In this document: positions 12,497 through 23,758 of the stretch, piece after piece | Layout: each line of letters starts with the position of its first letter | How positions within the stretch are numbered: position 1 is the first letter of the stretch | From: Cristatella mucedo | Lineage: Eukaryota > Bryozoa > Phylactolaemata > Cristatellidae | DNA: 64,000 nucleotides | Direction: 5' to 3' | Assembly: GCA_009760855.2 (NCBI GenBank) | Contig: WPIO01000012.1 | Span: 3,603,501-3,667,500 of the forward strand | Translations under genes and position numbers: made by a program | The notes under the pieces: model-generated | The model's input: only the letters and a program-made list of their open reading frames with translations | Databases searched by the model: none | What the model was told of the DNA's origin: nothing

Positions 12497-12672
12497 TCGT
12501 GGTGGCACATTATGTACGGTGGTTGCTTTTCATGACTTCTGTCCCGAGGTCGTGGGTTTGAATCCCGCCGTAGGTCATTCTGTATCGCCGCTGCAAGTGG
12601 TGTTGGTAGCCGTAAAGGTTCTTCTGTCGCTTTACAAAAAAGGCTGTTAAATCAGCTAGTATTTTTATTTAT
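12497..12672 (+). mobile_element. SINE1 copy
   Basis: The head has a GTCGTGGGTTTGAATCCCG B-box. The body has CTGCAAGTGGTGTTGGTAGCC, and the end is AGGCTGTTAAATCAGCTAGT followed by a T/A-rich tail. Confidence 0.8.
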
Positions 12673-12942
12673 TTTTTTCTTTGGGGGCTAGAATGGCAAG
12701 ATTTTCATTTGGAGGGTGGCGGGGGGGGGGAGGGGGCTGTAAGATCGGCACGTAAATAAAAATGAATAGCGAACATTCGTTGTATTTATTCGACACGCAC
12801 TCGGCGGCTGTTCATCAAGTGGAAGTAGGATCAAATTTCGTTATTGGTTGCGGCCAGGCCGTAGGTATATGTAGTTTTGGCGGCTCATGTCGCTACTCCG
12901 CTCAAGGGCTCACCTGCCCACACCCCTGGCTTTGCTACTCTC

Positions 12943-13105
12943 GCTGCCCAGTGGCTAAGGTGCTCGCCTTGGACGACCGAGGTTAAGGCCACTGCATTTG
13001 CCGGCCGAGGTCGTGGGCTTGAGCCCTTTGGCATATGTGAAGCCTCTGAATAGAGATTAGGTAAAGAGCCTGGATAGAGATTTGATTATTAGTTTTCTAT
13101 ACAAA
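12943..13105 (+). mobile_element. SINE2 copy with duplicated segments
   Basis: The head CAGTGGCTAAGGTGCTCGCC and the B-box-like GGCTTGAGCCC are present. The tail contains the GCCTGAATAGAGATT-like block twice (CTCTGAATAGAGATTAGG and GCCTGGATAGAGATTTGA). An extra GACCGAGGTTAAGG segment separates the A- and B-box-like parts. The copy may therefore be rearranged or dimeric. Confidence 0.7.
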
Positions 13106-13740
13106 TAAATTACATATTTTATACATTTAATTTTTTACAATTAAGGTGTACTAAGAATAACATTCAAAAATTGAAATTCAGTAATAGAGCTTCGCGTACT
13201 CCAACGAGTGTGCTGCTGACAATTTGGTTTTTCCAGAGTTACGATGGCTTCTACGAAGAGATATGACAGGGTGGTCTGATGGATTGAATGCCGTGGATTA
13301 CAGCCAGAGGCTAGCTCATGTATCAATATGGCGACTATGAGATTGGCTCTAAAATAAAAGCCGAAGGTCTTTTTTCCAACCTATATTTTTTGTGCGTAAA
13401 TTCATGCCGTCGTTAATCTAGTTGCAGGAAACAGTAGATCATTAGATTTTAAATCGATGGTGTATAACCATCAATGCCCAGATGTTATGCTTGCTATTTC
13501 TATACCCTTTCCTTGAAAGATGGATTTTTATCTAATATTCAGCCGCTGGAAAACACAAAGTAATGAGATGCATGAACGCAAAGACGTAGCAGATAATAAA
13601 AAAAAATTGTGCACTCATGGTTTTATGTAAAATTTGTCAGCTGTGCTCAATTTCCACGACAGACCAACTGACAAGTTTCATTAAATTCCCGGAAGTGCCA
13701 ACCGAAGAGGCAAAGCACGCCAACTAACAAGCTGCCACTG
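13106..13740. other. Unrecognised AT-rich intergenic DNA
   Basis: No coding or known repeat signal is seen. Confidence 0.5.
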
Positions 13741-13744
13741 TACA

Positions 13745-13866
13745 TTGAACATTGAACATTTGACATTGACCGAGCCGCCATTCTACGAGTGAACGTTCTC
13801 CTAGAGCATTGCGGCACGGCCGCACCCCGCATGCGTCCAATCTCGATCTATTCCTGTGAGCTATTC
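13745..13866. repeat. Direct repeat pair, left copy (~120 bp)
   Basis: Contains TGACCGAGCCGCCATTC, GTTCTCCTAGAGCAT, GGCACGGCCGCACC and TCTCGATCTATTCCTGTGAG. The same series occurs in the same order at 14086-14200. The TGAACAT motif is repeated three times at its start. The family is unknown. Confidence 0.85.
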
Positions 13867-14085
13867 ATATGCTTCCTCGAATTTCCTAAGCATTAAGAAG
13901 TAGTGTGCTGCTTGTCCAGGTATTATGTTTGAGGTATTTTGGGGACGGATTGTTCAATAAACTACAGACACAAAAAATTCCCTAGGAAACTTAATTTGCT
14001 TAAAGCTGTATAGGAAATTTAGGTATCTTTGTTTAAATCTCAATCTTGATGTAGTTCAATTTAATTGACTTTGAAAAAGTGACGG

Positions 14086-14200
14086 ATTGAACATTGGACA
14101 TTGACCGAGCCGCCATTCCACTAGCGCACGTTCTCCTAGAGCATCGTGGCACGGCCGCACCGCGCATGCGTCCGATCTCGATCTATTCCTGTGAGCTATT
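14086..14200. repeat. Direct repeat pair, right copy (~115 bp)
   Basis: Same block order as 13745-13866, with a few percent substitutions and the same orientation, 220 bp downstream. High CpG content is shared. It may be a short dispersed repeat or a local duplication. Confidence 0.85.
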
Positions 14201-15284
14201 CCTTCTCACCGTCAGCCTAGTCAAGTATCGGGCTCTTAATAACTATTGGCATATTGCGAAACTAGCGCCAATGTCGCACACCACCTGCATGTTCTACGAG
14301 TAATAAACGACACGCGAACCCTGAAAAGAGACATGCACTGTCCGACATGCTGCGGTACTACCTGAATGAGCGTGCAACATTGGGAATTGAAGCGACTCCT
14401 TAGCGTTAGCTCGACCTTACGACGATCGCAATGATTCGTATTCTTTTAACTGTTGCAAGGCACCAGTCTGTAAAAAAGCGGTGCAGCACAAGCACTCGGA
14501 GGTGTCGACCGCTACATGGGTGGGAAGCAAGCGAGAGCGCTAATTCAGGCCAGGGATGGGGCCTGTTGAGTGAGGCACCCCGTTCAACCGGGCACGGCTA
14601 ATAACCGAAGGTGCGTCAGCGGACCAAATTCCAGAGCCCAAAGTTTGGGGCGTAGTCCAGCAGACCAATAGCCGTTGCTCGAGAGCGGTTGGGGTAATAA
14701 ATCAAGAGAAAGGCCATTTCGAACTCGAGTCGACTCGGGGATAGTCGAGGGAATTGTCTCGCAGAGTCTGAATAAAGAGGAAGAACGGGCAAGGGGCAAA
14801 ATTCGCACTCAAGCGAGGCTTAAGGTGAGACGAATGACATCTGATGGATGAATGGCGGACGTGATCGTTCGGTTGGACCGGCGGCAATCGGCCGTGCAGA
14901 GTCCAAGGAATATCGTGACGGCTATCGGAATTAGAGACGAGTTCCGTGCAGGTGCCGAGCCTTGTCATGCTTACCTGGGGAGACGGCCACCGCTACGTGC
15001 CGCCGCCGGACCCGCATCGGGTGCTTGCTTCGTCGAGGTTGGAATTAGTGGGCGACAGCCAGAGGTGCAACGCCCGAGCGGCCACCTGCCGCTGGCCGCC
15101 AGGTCTCGGCATTCCGAGCTCCTGGCAAGATTTAGGTCTGGCGTATATGTAGATACTGCAGTTAGCTGATCCCAGGAGTTCAGCAGATCTCTCGAGTCAA
15201 GTTGATCTCACAAATGTAGCCGCTCACGATATACGAGCAGATGCCGATCGAACATTCGAGCCGCTAAATATGGATTGAATAGTG

Positions 15285-15286
<2 letters not shown>
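14201..15286. other. Unrecognised intergenic DNA
   Basis: GC-rich in part (14850-15170), with overlapping short frames on both strands. No motif or splice context supports a gene. Confidence 0.45.

Positions 15287-15340
<54 letters not shown>
15287..15340. repeat. (GA)n microsatellite
   Basis: About 50 bp of GA repeat ending in GGAGAGATGGAGG. Confidence 0.97.
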
Positions 15341-15639
15341 TGGAGGCCATGTGTGGTTTACCTACGCCCGGCACACAGCGCGAACTTCAAGACCTGTCAA
15401 AGCTGTTTCGGTAAGACTTATCCTCCCGAGCTGCGAATACAGAGCGCAGAAGGATGGCAAAGCCCCTTACATAAGAGCCACTGTTACACTTGAATTTATC
15501 CTGACACTGAATTTAGCTACCATTTAAGGCCTCGATTTAAATTGGTTTGATCTCGAGTTGTTTCACAGATTGGGTATTGATGGGCGAACTCGCTTTGTGA
15601 CTTACTTCTAGATGGAGGCACTCGAGGCTGATGGCTTGC

Positions 15640-15720
15640 CTATTTGCGCTTGTAAAGTGCGTAGAAAGTGATGTAGTTCGCTGACGGTGCTATACAAATA
15701 GCTTATTACTATTATTATTT
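15640..15720 (+). mobile_element. LINE-B 3' tail fragment
   Basis: Contains AAAGTGCGTAGAAAGTGATG and GACGGTGCTATACAAATAGC, then TATTACTATTATTATT. This is the terminal block and simple-repeat end of LINE-B. Confidence 0.7.
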
Positions 15721-15789
15721 AAAAGCAGTATTAGTATTGATAATGAAACATTTGTGAAGCACCGTCGCCACTGCATTGTTTCGGTTTCG

Positions 15790-16120
15790 CTAGCTCAGCC
15801 CGCACGAGGCCGGCATAACTCCAGGAACTCTCCTCTGGTTTAAGCAGGTCAATATGGTTAGTGGTAGCATGCACAGTGTCAGCACGCACAAGAACACAAG
15901 GACATATCGCCTGGACCCAGAAAATGATACGAGGAACAGGTCTGTTTCCATTTAAATGCCATAAAGTAAGCGAATGTCGTGACGTCAGTCGTGAGCTCCA
16001 TGCTTGGAGAGCTTACGGACACAAGGTACGATCTACTCAGGATTTGCGGTTGGTTCGAGGCATAACTAACGGCTTTCGTCAAAAAAGTGGGTGGTCCAAT
16101 GCGAAGCCTGATTGAGAGAT
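15790..16120 (-). mobile_element. LINE-B 3' region fragment
   Basis: The segments GGTTAGTGGTAGCATGCACA, GCTTGGAGAGCTTACGGAC, GTTGGTTCGAGGCATAACTA and AAAAAGTGGGTGGTCCAATG follow the order of the reverse-complement LINE-B 3' part at 24.96-25.22 kb. The fragment is diverged. Confidence 0.65.
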
Positions 16121-16889
16121 TGAGTCAGCGACGTTTACGCAAAGAGGTTAAGACGGACAGAGTCAAGCTTCATCTGCGGCCGAAACTGCTAAGTAGAGTT
16201 GCTGGTCGTCAGCCCACGATTGGCTCCCTGAAAGGCCCTCTGGACCTTCCGTAACCGCCAGCGAACCGACGCCAGTAGACAAACGAATGCTAATTGGGCT
16301 GCGTCGGTGGCGCTTTAATGTAAGGGTGCGGTGCTTATTGAAAAATTTTGGCGAGCGTTTTCATTGAGTAAAGCGTTGCGGGTGGTGCCGAGCAGTGTTG
16401 CAGTTCAGAGGTGCTAGGGTACGGCCCAAAGGGCCTTCGCATAGTGTTGAGCATTGCAGAAATTGCACAAGGCCGGCTCTTGTTTTAATTCATAACCTTT
16501 GAAAAAGCCATTGTAAAAATCTGACGAACGAACTGCATTCTCAACCCAAGCGTCTCAGCAGACTTGCTCGAGCTTTGGTTGAACCGGTGTTGTAATTAGC
16601 ATCACGAGACGCACGTTTCGAAATGCACGCTCTGAGTTGGACCGGACGGGTGAGCACGCTTGAGGTATAGCAAGGTTGGATAATTAAGCTGGTGCTAGCA
16701 AGTGAAGTAACTACTTCTTGGTCATAATAAGAATCGTGAAGTCCATTCAAAGTTTGATAGCCTGTAAAGTTAAGACGGAAGAGGTGTGATGTAGCAGCTA
16801 CGAGGTTGCATTCCTTTCGGGGCTAGAGAGCGGCCTCGGGCGACTCCAAGCCTGCTGTGGGCCTAACTTCTTCGTTATACCTTCGGGTA
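16121..16889. other. Unrecognised intergenic DNA
   Basis: No gene or known repeat is recognised. Confidence 0.45.
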
Positions 16890-19800
16890 TTACGCCGGCA
16901 TCTGCATTGTGACTGTGCGTGAGCTGTCTTCAGAAATGCTACTCAAAACAGGACCTGCTTAGCATAAGTTGTAATGTCGCCATTAGTCAATACCTACCGG
17001 CGGGTCTTTATTGGCGGGTCAATAAGAACCTCCGTTCATCCTGCGTTCGCCCTATCGACAGCTTGACTGTCAAACCTACGAGCCGTGGGTTGAAGGCACT
17101 GTTTAGCACTCATTGTGGCAGTAGCTCATTCACCGTGCCCCAGTATGTTGTAAACAGTCGACCGCCGGTCGTTACTAAGGTTCCATTTAAATTCGAAGGC
17201 AGAGTCTGCCGGGCTGGCTACATGCCGCCTAGCTTGCAAGCCACTTGATCGACGTCGAGAAGTTATTGGACAGTCTCTTAAATTCTGCCTATTAAATGTC
17301 AGCTCACTAAAGACCAAGGGCTTACTTATCCGCGATTAGGCTTTCCAGGAGAAGCTTGATGCGTTTACGCTGACCGAGACACAGATTACTTCATGCTCTG
17401 GTGGCTGTGTAACTGAAACCATCATACCCTGGTTCTCATTCTTTCTGTCCATGCGGTTTGAAAAGGTGGACTGAGCAGTTGAGCTACTGATGTTCGCGAA
17501 TCGTTTAGCTACGAGACCTGCGGTTTTTCGCAGCGGAAGTCGTTTGAATCGGTTGCCGTTAGGTGCCCATCCAAGACCGTGCCTCTCACAAATGTGATCT
17601 ACCTACCTAATTCTGGCTGTCTTACCTTTTTTATGGAGGAGTTTTTGAAGTTCCTCAAAAAGATATTCGTTTGTGAAAGGCCGCTACTGATTGCAGGAGA
17701 CTTCTACATTAACATTAAAAACCCTAGCAACAGCCAGGTCCACTCATTTCTTGACTGTCTGAAGAACTTTGGCTTGGTCCAACACGTTAGTCGCATCGCT
17801 CACATCGGTAGCCATATGCTGGATCTGGATATCTCTAAGGATGTCTGACCTACTGAGCGTCTTGTTCGCCTGCTGAACATCTCAGATTATTACGCAGTCT
17901 CGTTTGCTGTTCTTGTTCCGTTGTACGTGCAAGGTAAGGTCGAGTTTGTTCAGCGATGCAACTTGAAAAGCATTGACCGGGAGAACATTTTAAAATCTGT
18001 CTGTGAGACAGGTCTTATTGATCTGCCCCCAGCCTCGGCCGACAGCCTCGATACGCTGATGCAGTGAACACGAAACTTAAGGACGCCCTTGAAGTGAATG
18101 CTCCTGTATATTCTGTCAGTGTACGGAGTCGCGGAAATTCCTTTTATTTTCCAAATAAGTTTAAAGGATTCCGTTTGTTAAGCCCTTTACAGTCCGTAAT
18201 AGTCCGCTTGAACACTTCTTTAACGCGTCTGGGTCTTATTACAATCTAGCCAACTTTGCACACTCCCTCCGAGTCTACACCCAGATGCTTAGAAAAGTCA
18301 AGTTCTTTTTTCTCGAGCACTGAAGTCCTGTCAGTCAGAACCAAAACAGATTTATAAATCGATGACCAATTTGATTGCCAATTCTAAGAGGTCTCACTGT
18401 CCATATACTAATGACTAGGCTTATTAGTTTTCAACCTTCTTCACTGAAACATCTGCACACATTCATGACTATTAAGCCGTCTCCGAGTTAAAGTATTGTT
18501 GAGTTGCAACCTGTGACATTACCTAAAAGATTTTCCGAGGGTTCTGTTTGCATTGTGGCTACCTTAATCAAGTCTAGAAAAAAGAGCTCGTCTCTCGAAG
18601 ACCCTATAGCATCGCCTTTGTGGCCGTCACTATCAGGCAAATGTAGTTCAGCTATAACAGATTTTTAATACTTCTCTTGATAATGGGCTTTACAAAAGTC
18701 CTTCAAATCGGAAATCGTTCTGTTAATACTTAAAAAGCCTGGATTATTATGTATTTGTCGTTTACGCCAATCGGAATCTGCTTTAGTGACTATAAAACTG
18801 AATGCTTGCCTTAAAAACAGTCGATCTTGTATGTCGCAAAATTGGTCTTTAACTTGACGATTATAAAGCGGAACCGCTACTCATAGGACATCCCAAGCCT
18901 GTGGCTCAACTAGAATACTTGGCTCTTTTAATAGGGGATGCAGTTGTGAGACCGTCACCGTGTGCTCGGAATTTAGGTAACGTCTTTGACAATGGTCTAA
19001 ATTTTGATGGTCTCAATTAGAAGAGTGTCTCCACATCTAGTCCATAGCCTTGGCTAGCTTGCCATCACGTCCGATCCATATCTAAGATTAGGGAATGTTC
19101 ACCACGGTGGCTTGCAAAAGATATTTAACGGGATCCCTGGATCTGTCTAAGCTGGATTATTGCAATTTCCTTGTGGCTGTGCAACCAGAAAAAACTATTA
19201 CACCACTGCAGCTGGCAATGAATATGGCTGCAAGGCTAGTTTTTAAATCCCAGAGGTTTGACTACGGGTCTCCTTTGCTAAAGGAGCTCCGTTACTTCCA
19301 GTTGATTAGCAGACAACAAGTAAAGTTCTTACGCTGACCCTCAAGGCCTTCCACGGCTCCTCTGTACTTAGCTAAGCTCCACCAGTTTAAGCCTCCTCAT
19401 GTCCCTAGGTCCTTTATAGACAATAAATTAGCTGTTCCGTTCCTTCGCTTAATGACCGTCGGAGGAGGAAGATTTTGCTCAGCGGGTCTTAGACTGAGGA
19501 ACTCACATCCACAGTTCTTGCGAAATTGCATCTACGCTCCTGCTGCCGGCTGTAGCGCATACTACCCGCCGCCCTGAAATGTAAATTACTTGCTACTCAC
19601 TACATCAACTGCCCTCCTGACTCAGCTATTCTTCTCACTTTCTCTTTGTTTTGTGAGATGAAGTCCGTTGGATACCGAATATGTACCGACACCTGCTTAG
19701 GCTTTCAATGCGTTATAGAAAACCTCCTGCTTCCAGCGGTTAAGGCGCTCGCTCCGGCCAAGGTCTGGCGCTGAGGTCGTGGGCTCTAGCCCCGAGGCAT

Positions 19801-19925
19801 ATGTGAAGCACCTGAATAGAGATTAAGTTCTCTTGGGGCGCTATATAAATGAATTATATACCTACACAATCTCCGTGGCTTTGCGAAGTTACAGATGGAG
19901 ATACAGCACATTGCTTTTCGTGACG
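16890..19925 (+). mobile_element. LINE-A copy A2, long but decayed, with endonuclease remnant and RT deletion
   Basis: This is the only copy with much of the APE-type endonuclease: FCLLNVSSLK near 17281, then LLIAGDFYINIKNPSNSQVH (17690-17750), FLDCLKNFGLVQHVS and GSHMLDLDISK up to 17845, with LNISDYYAVSFAV (His of SDH changed to Tyr) near 17872. The linker and RT N-terminus follow (ILKKPGL near 18728). The sequence then jumps straight to the block after YADD, so ~520 bp of the RT core, including the catalytic residues, is missing. The C-terminal region (RLVFKSQRFDYGSPLLKELR) and 3' tail follow, and a SINE2 lies in the tail. Start position is approximate. Confidence 0.82.
19733..19863 (+). 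mobile_element. SINE2 inserted in the 3' tail of LINE-A A2
   Basis: The head is CCAGCGGTTAAGGCGCTCGC, the B-box-like part GGGCTCTAGCCCC, and the tail GAAGCACCTGAATAGAGATT then TTGGGGCGCTATATAAATGA. LINE-A tail sequence lies on both sides (AAACCTCCTGC before, CTCCGTGGCTTTGCGAAGTT after). Confidence 0.8.
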
Positions 19926-20669
19926 TTGACGAAGACCAGGCGGGCTGCAGAGGTTCCCGCTGCTATAACCTTTTCTGCTGCTGTAACTTTTTGTTGAACC
20001 CCAAGTGCGAGGCCTCAGTCTTCCCAACGACGACGAGAAATACGGTCTGCTGGCGGTCAGTGACTGGTACCTGATCGGCAGTTACAACTCTTGCTTTTCT
20101 GATATTCCCACGTCGAATTCGATCTCGCCAGACACCGGGGCCCCGACTGTCGGCAGGTAGCGGTGTTAGTTTGTGCAGGAGTTTCCTCAATCCTAGAGCT
20201 GCGAGTTGGCTAAGGTCAAGGCAAAACTCCTTCGTCCTCTTAGCTGAGCGGCCAACTGCGCAAGGAATTAACCAGGCAGTACTTGGCTCCAGTTCCAATA
20301 GCCGTTCACTTCGGTACCCGGACGCTTCTTAGCGCTTGCACGCTATCGCAAGTCTGACCTGACGGCTCTGTCCCTCTTTCAACCATTACCGATACGCTTC
20401 TCGCCGAAAGCTAAGGTTCTGTGCAAACTCTGCCAGTTCTACTCCGCTTCGACTACATTTGGCAACTCCCGAGTTGGCTCCATTAGAAATGGTCCTCCTA
20501 TTTTGTTACACTATCTGCTGCCGATCTATTATTGTCTATTGTGGTCTGCCTATTATTAATGTAGTGGCATACTATGCCACAATCTACACGGGGTCTGTGG
20601 TCCTCATACAAGCCTTTGATTATTTTGTAATTCATTCGTAAAGCTCCCATAGAGAACTTAGTGTCTATC
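19926..20669. other. Unrecognised intergenic DNA upstream of the GPCR
   Basis: A minus-strand frame of 111 codons at 19963-20298 has no recognised motif. No repeat is recognised. Confidence 0.4.
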
Positions 20670-20755
20670 CGGGCACTTTGCATATGTCGCCGGGCTCAAG
20701 CCCACGACCTTCATCATTAAATTCGAGCGCCTGACCCCTGGGTCAAACTAGCTCG
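20670..20755 (-). mobile_element. Partial SINE2 copy
   Basis: Contains GCATATGTCGCCGGGCTCAA, CCCACGACCTTCATC and GAGCGCCTGACCCCTGGGTC. This is the reverse complement of the SINE2 head and B-box region. Confidence 0.55.
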
Positions 20756-20860
20756 AAAATTAATTATGAGCCGTGCGTTTATTAGTCATGCTTGGCTAAT
20801 CCCAGAACCGTGGTGGTTCACGGGTTACGATCACCGAGCTATTGTTCCACCGATATATAT

Positions 20861-21087
<227 letters not shown>

Positions 21088-21238
21088 GGCCTCAACTAAC
21101 TTTCTTGCTCTTCTGATTCCCGCATGTCTCCAAATCATGCGGAGTACAACTCTGAGTGGTCCCGCTGCAAGGATCAAGCTAGTTTCTGTTTTGTAGTCTT
21201 GAACTGCTTCAGAAGCCGCCGCCGCCCAAGCGGTTGCT

Positions 21239-22147
21239 ATGGCTAACGATTCCATTCAACCCTGTTGGGGCAACCTGGCGGACGCAATACCGGCAACGGC
21301 CACCTCGAGGATGCTAATGGTTGCGGCTGGCATAGTTATCTGCGGAGTAAACGCATTGTTTGCCGCAGGCAACCTGAAGTATAACGACAGCCTCAGTCCA
21401 CTCGGAAGATTAGTTTTAACTGCTTTCTTCATCAATAGTATGCTGCCGTCGACCTTACGCTTGGTGTACTTCTCTTGGGAGGAGATCGCCGGTGAAGTGA
21501 GCCCGTATTTCGGCCTCGCATTCGGACTTCTGATACTGATATTGGCGCACGCCCAAGCGTGTCTCCTATCGGCAGTCGCACACGACAGGTTCTTGGTCAT
21601 TAACAATCCCTTGAACTACCGCGAGCTTTTCTTGCAGAGAAAACCCGTTGTCCTGTTGATAATTAGCTATGCGATACCGGGCATTATAGTGCTGTCGACC
21701 ATGACGACGCTGAAGGTTTTCTGCAACGATTTCTTGCTCGGATGCATAGCCAATCCTTTTGTACCGAATGTAGTTTCGCAAGTGGGCACAACCACGACGG
21801 GGCTATGGCAAATCGCTTGCTTTGTGTGGTACGTTTGTGCATATATTCGCATACGGCAAGTTATCCAGAGAGCAGTGCAATCCGACCAAGGTGCAAACAG
21901 AGCGTCGCTACGCACATTTGCAATTTTGGGCACACAGCATACACTTTTTGTGATCCTACCAAATGTGATTGCCATTGTAGCATTCACAGCAAATTTAGTC
22001 AGTCGATTTTTGCTTTACAGAAGCATGCTGCTTTTGTACTATGGAAACGACTTGACGGCACCGCTTGCATACGTGTTTATGGATCGCAGCTGCAAGGACG
22101 CATTGCGTAAGCTCGTTCGTTGTAAATGGCAAGTTTCTAGCATCTAA
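21239..22147 (+). CDS. Single-exon rhodopsin-like G-protein-coupled receptor, orphan
   Basis: An intronless 302-residue frame has seven hydrophobic segments at about residues 24-46, 55-77, 87-110, 136-158, 180-203, 225-250 and 258-281. The end of TM3 reads [13 protein letters not shown], a close match to the class A pattern DRY...PLxY (DRF at 116-118). TM7 carries TAPLAYVF at 273-280, a variant of NPxxY with Ala for Asn. It is followed by a short basic amphipathic helix 8 ([11 protein letters not shown]). The N-terminus has a possible N-glycosylation site (NDS, 3-5). The usual TM3 cysteine is absent although loop 2 has Cys162 and Cys169, so the normal TM3-loop 2 disulphide cannot form. TM6 lacks CWxP but has Pro241. 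The frame has no breaks, so the gene is probably functional. The ligand is unknown. The start is the first ATG and leaves a short extracellular N-terminus. The compound microsatellite at 20861-21084 lies just upstream. Confidence 0.86.
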   Translation: MANDSIQPCWGNLADAIPATATSRMLMVAAGIVICGVNALFAAGNLKYNDSLSPLGRLVLTAFFINSMLPSTLRLVYFSWEEIAGEVSPYFGLAFGLLILILAHAQACLLSAVAHDRFLVINNPLNYRELFLQRKPVVLLIISYAIPGIIVLSTMTTLKVFCNDFLLGCIANPFVPNVVSQVGTTTTGLWQIACFVWYVCAYIRIRQVIQRAVQSDQGANRASLRTFAILGTQHTLFVILPNVIAIVAFTANLVSRFLLYRSMLLLYYGNDLTAPLAYVFMDRSCKDALRKLVRCKWQVSSI

Positions 22148-22465
22148 ATACAGCTGTTTGAAAGTCCCGTGAAGAGATATGTTTCAAGGTGAATCTGTGA
22201 CGTAGAGGACTCTTTAAGAGTGAACTCGCAGTTTCTGAAAGGTGAACACGTTAGCAGACTTAACAGAAAATGCCTATAGCTAGCCTGCTCAGTCCTATGG
22301 GATTTACCTTGAAAACGTGAGTATCTGTTAAACCGTGCAGGCACTTGATTTAAATGCTGAGGCATCCTAATCATGCTTGTGTTTATAGCCACAGAATTTG
22401 CTGCGCAACTATAAGAAACACCTAGTTTTAAGCAAGCTAGGTTACAAAAGCCAAAGCTGCACATA

Positions 22466-22801
22466 CCGTATTTTTACACAGTATAAGGCGCACTTTTTTC
22501 CACCTTTTTTTTCGAAAAAATAAACCTGAGACTTTTATACTGCAAGTCAGTGTCAGTCACTGCATACAGTGCAAGTGACGATTTAGACATCGACAATGCT
22601 GCAGAAGAGTATGAAGATGTTAGCAGTGATGCTGATGACATGCTTCTGGCTAGCTGTGATGATTAAAGCAAACAAACTAATACCAAGGGTGAACTATATA
22701 TTCATAATTAATATTTTTCAATAGGACATTTTCAAAAAAATGTGTCCATAAATTGAGGGTGAAAATTATACTTGAGTGTAATTTATACTCTTAAAATACG
22801 G
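22466..22801 (+). mobile_element. Short DNA transposon with ~30-bp terminal inverted repeats (pogo/Tigger-like)
   Basis: The left end CCGTATTTTTACACAGTATA and the inverse of the right end CCGTATTTTAAGAGTATAAA are alike and extend to a shared CAC. The left flank has TA; the right has TG. Inside, 22579-22666 keeps an acidic frame ending DDMLLASCDD-stop, reminiscent of the acidic C-terminus of pogo-type transposases. The element is thus an internal deletion derivative, 336 bp long. An AATAAA at ~22516 might serve the GPCR transcript. Confidence 0.65.
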
Positions 22802-23600
22802 TGCGTCTGCCAGCACTCACTGCCCGATCTGAAATCCCAGCGTATGCCATATATTTCTCTTCAGCCAGTGTGTTCACCTGGTTTTGTCAACTAGTGCTAC
22901 CAACTCTACGTACCAACGTCGCAACCAACTCTGGAACGTCTTAGAAACTTATAAAATTTGCATTAGCAAAATAACATTCGTTTTAAGGAATTTTTATAGC
23001 GTCTTAAAGTGAGCTGTATGTTTTCAGGCACTCTAAGCATGCTAGAAATGTTGCGGCAGGCGTAAGCATAACAAGGTAAATTCATTTGAAAAGCGGATTG
23101 AATGGCCCGAGAAACCACAATCATCACTCGGTTGTGATTTCCATGACTTAGATGTAGAGATACCGAAGGTCCCGTCTCTGAAGAATTTGAGGTTGATTAC
23201 TGGCTCAGCCTACCAAAACTAGTCTCAGGTAGGGTACTAGAGGATAACTGATGAGTGAATATTGCTGAAAGCCCAACCAGAGTAAGTCTAAACGTGCAGC
23301 ACGGTTCCTTGAAATAGCTGCGCTTCTCTTTAGGGAGCCAGTCAGAAGATACTGCAGCAGCTGCAAAGCTGACGGCTGAACAACCTGCCGAGTTGCATGA
23401 TTTGCACCTGTATACATGTACAGGTAAGTATCTGGTCACTCAGGCATTCAGACCTGCATGGAGTGAATTTAAGACGTCTACATGGCATGTCGCAAATACA
23501 CGGATAAACTTTTGATACTCTTATACAAGGCACACCATAAAGATTGCTATAATACGTAGCTGAATGCACAGAGACTCTGCTTCGCTGCAATGACGTAATT
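22802..23600. other. Unrecognised intergenic DNA
   Basis: No gene is recognised. Two overlapping minus-strand frames at 23197-23439 are most likely chance. Confidence 0.4.
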
Positions 23601-23758
23601 TATGGAACGATTGTTTTGAAACTGAACGCAAATATTCCATACAAAAGCTGGAGGGGAACTTGGCGGCCAAGCCAATTTTGTGGGCTAGACTTTCCAGTTT
23701 CTGTATCCCACTAGGTTCGTCCATAGCTAACAAGTTGGCCTTATCTTCATTTAATTAG
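23601..23758 (-). mobile_element. LINE-B internal fragment
   Basis: GCCAATTTTGTGGGCTAGAC, TTTCCAGTTTCTGTATCCCA and CCATAGCTAACAAGTTGGCC align with the LINE-B reverse complement at 25.65-25.74 kb (the segment encoding IQKLERLTLKIGSASI). Confidence 0.7.
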
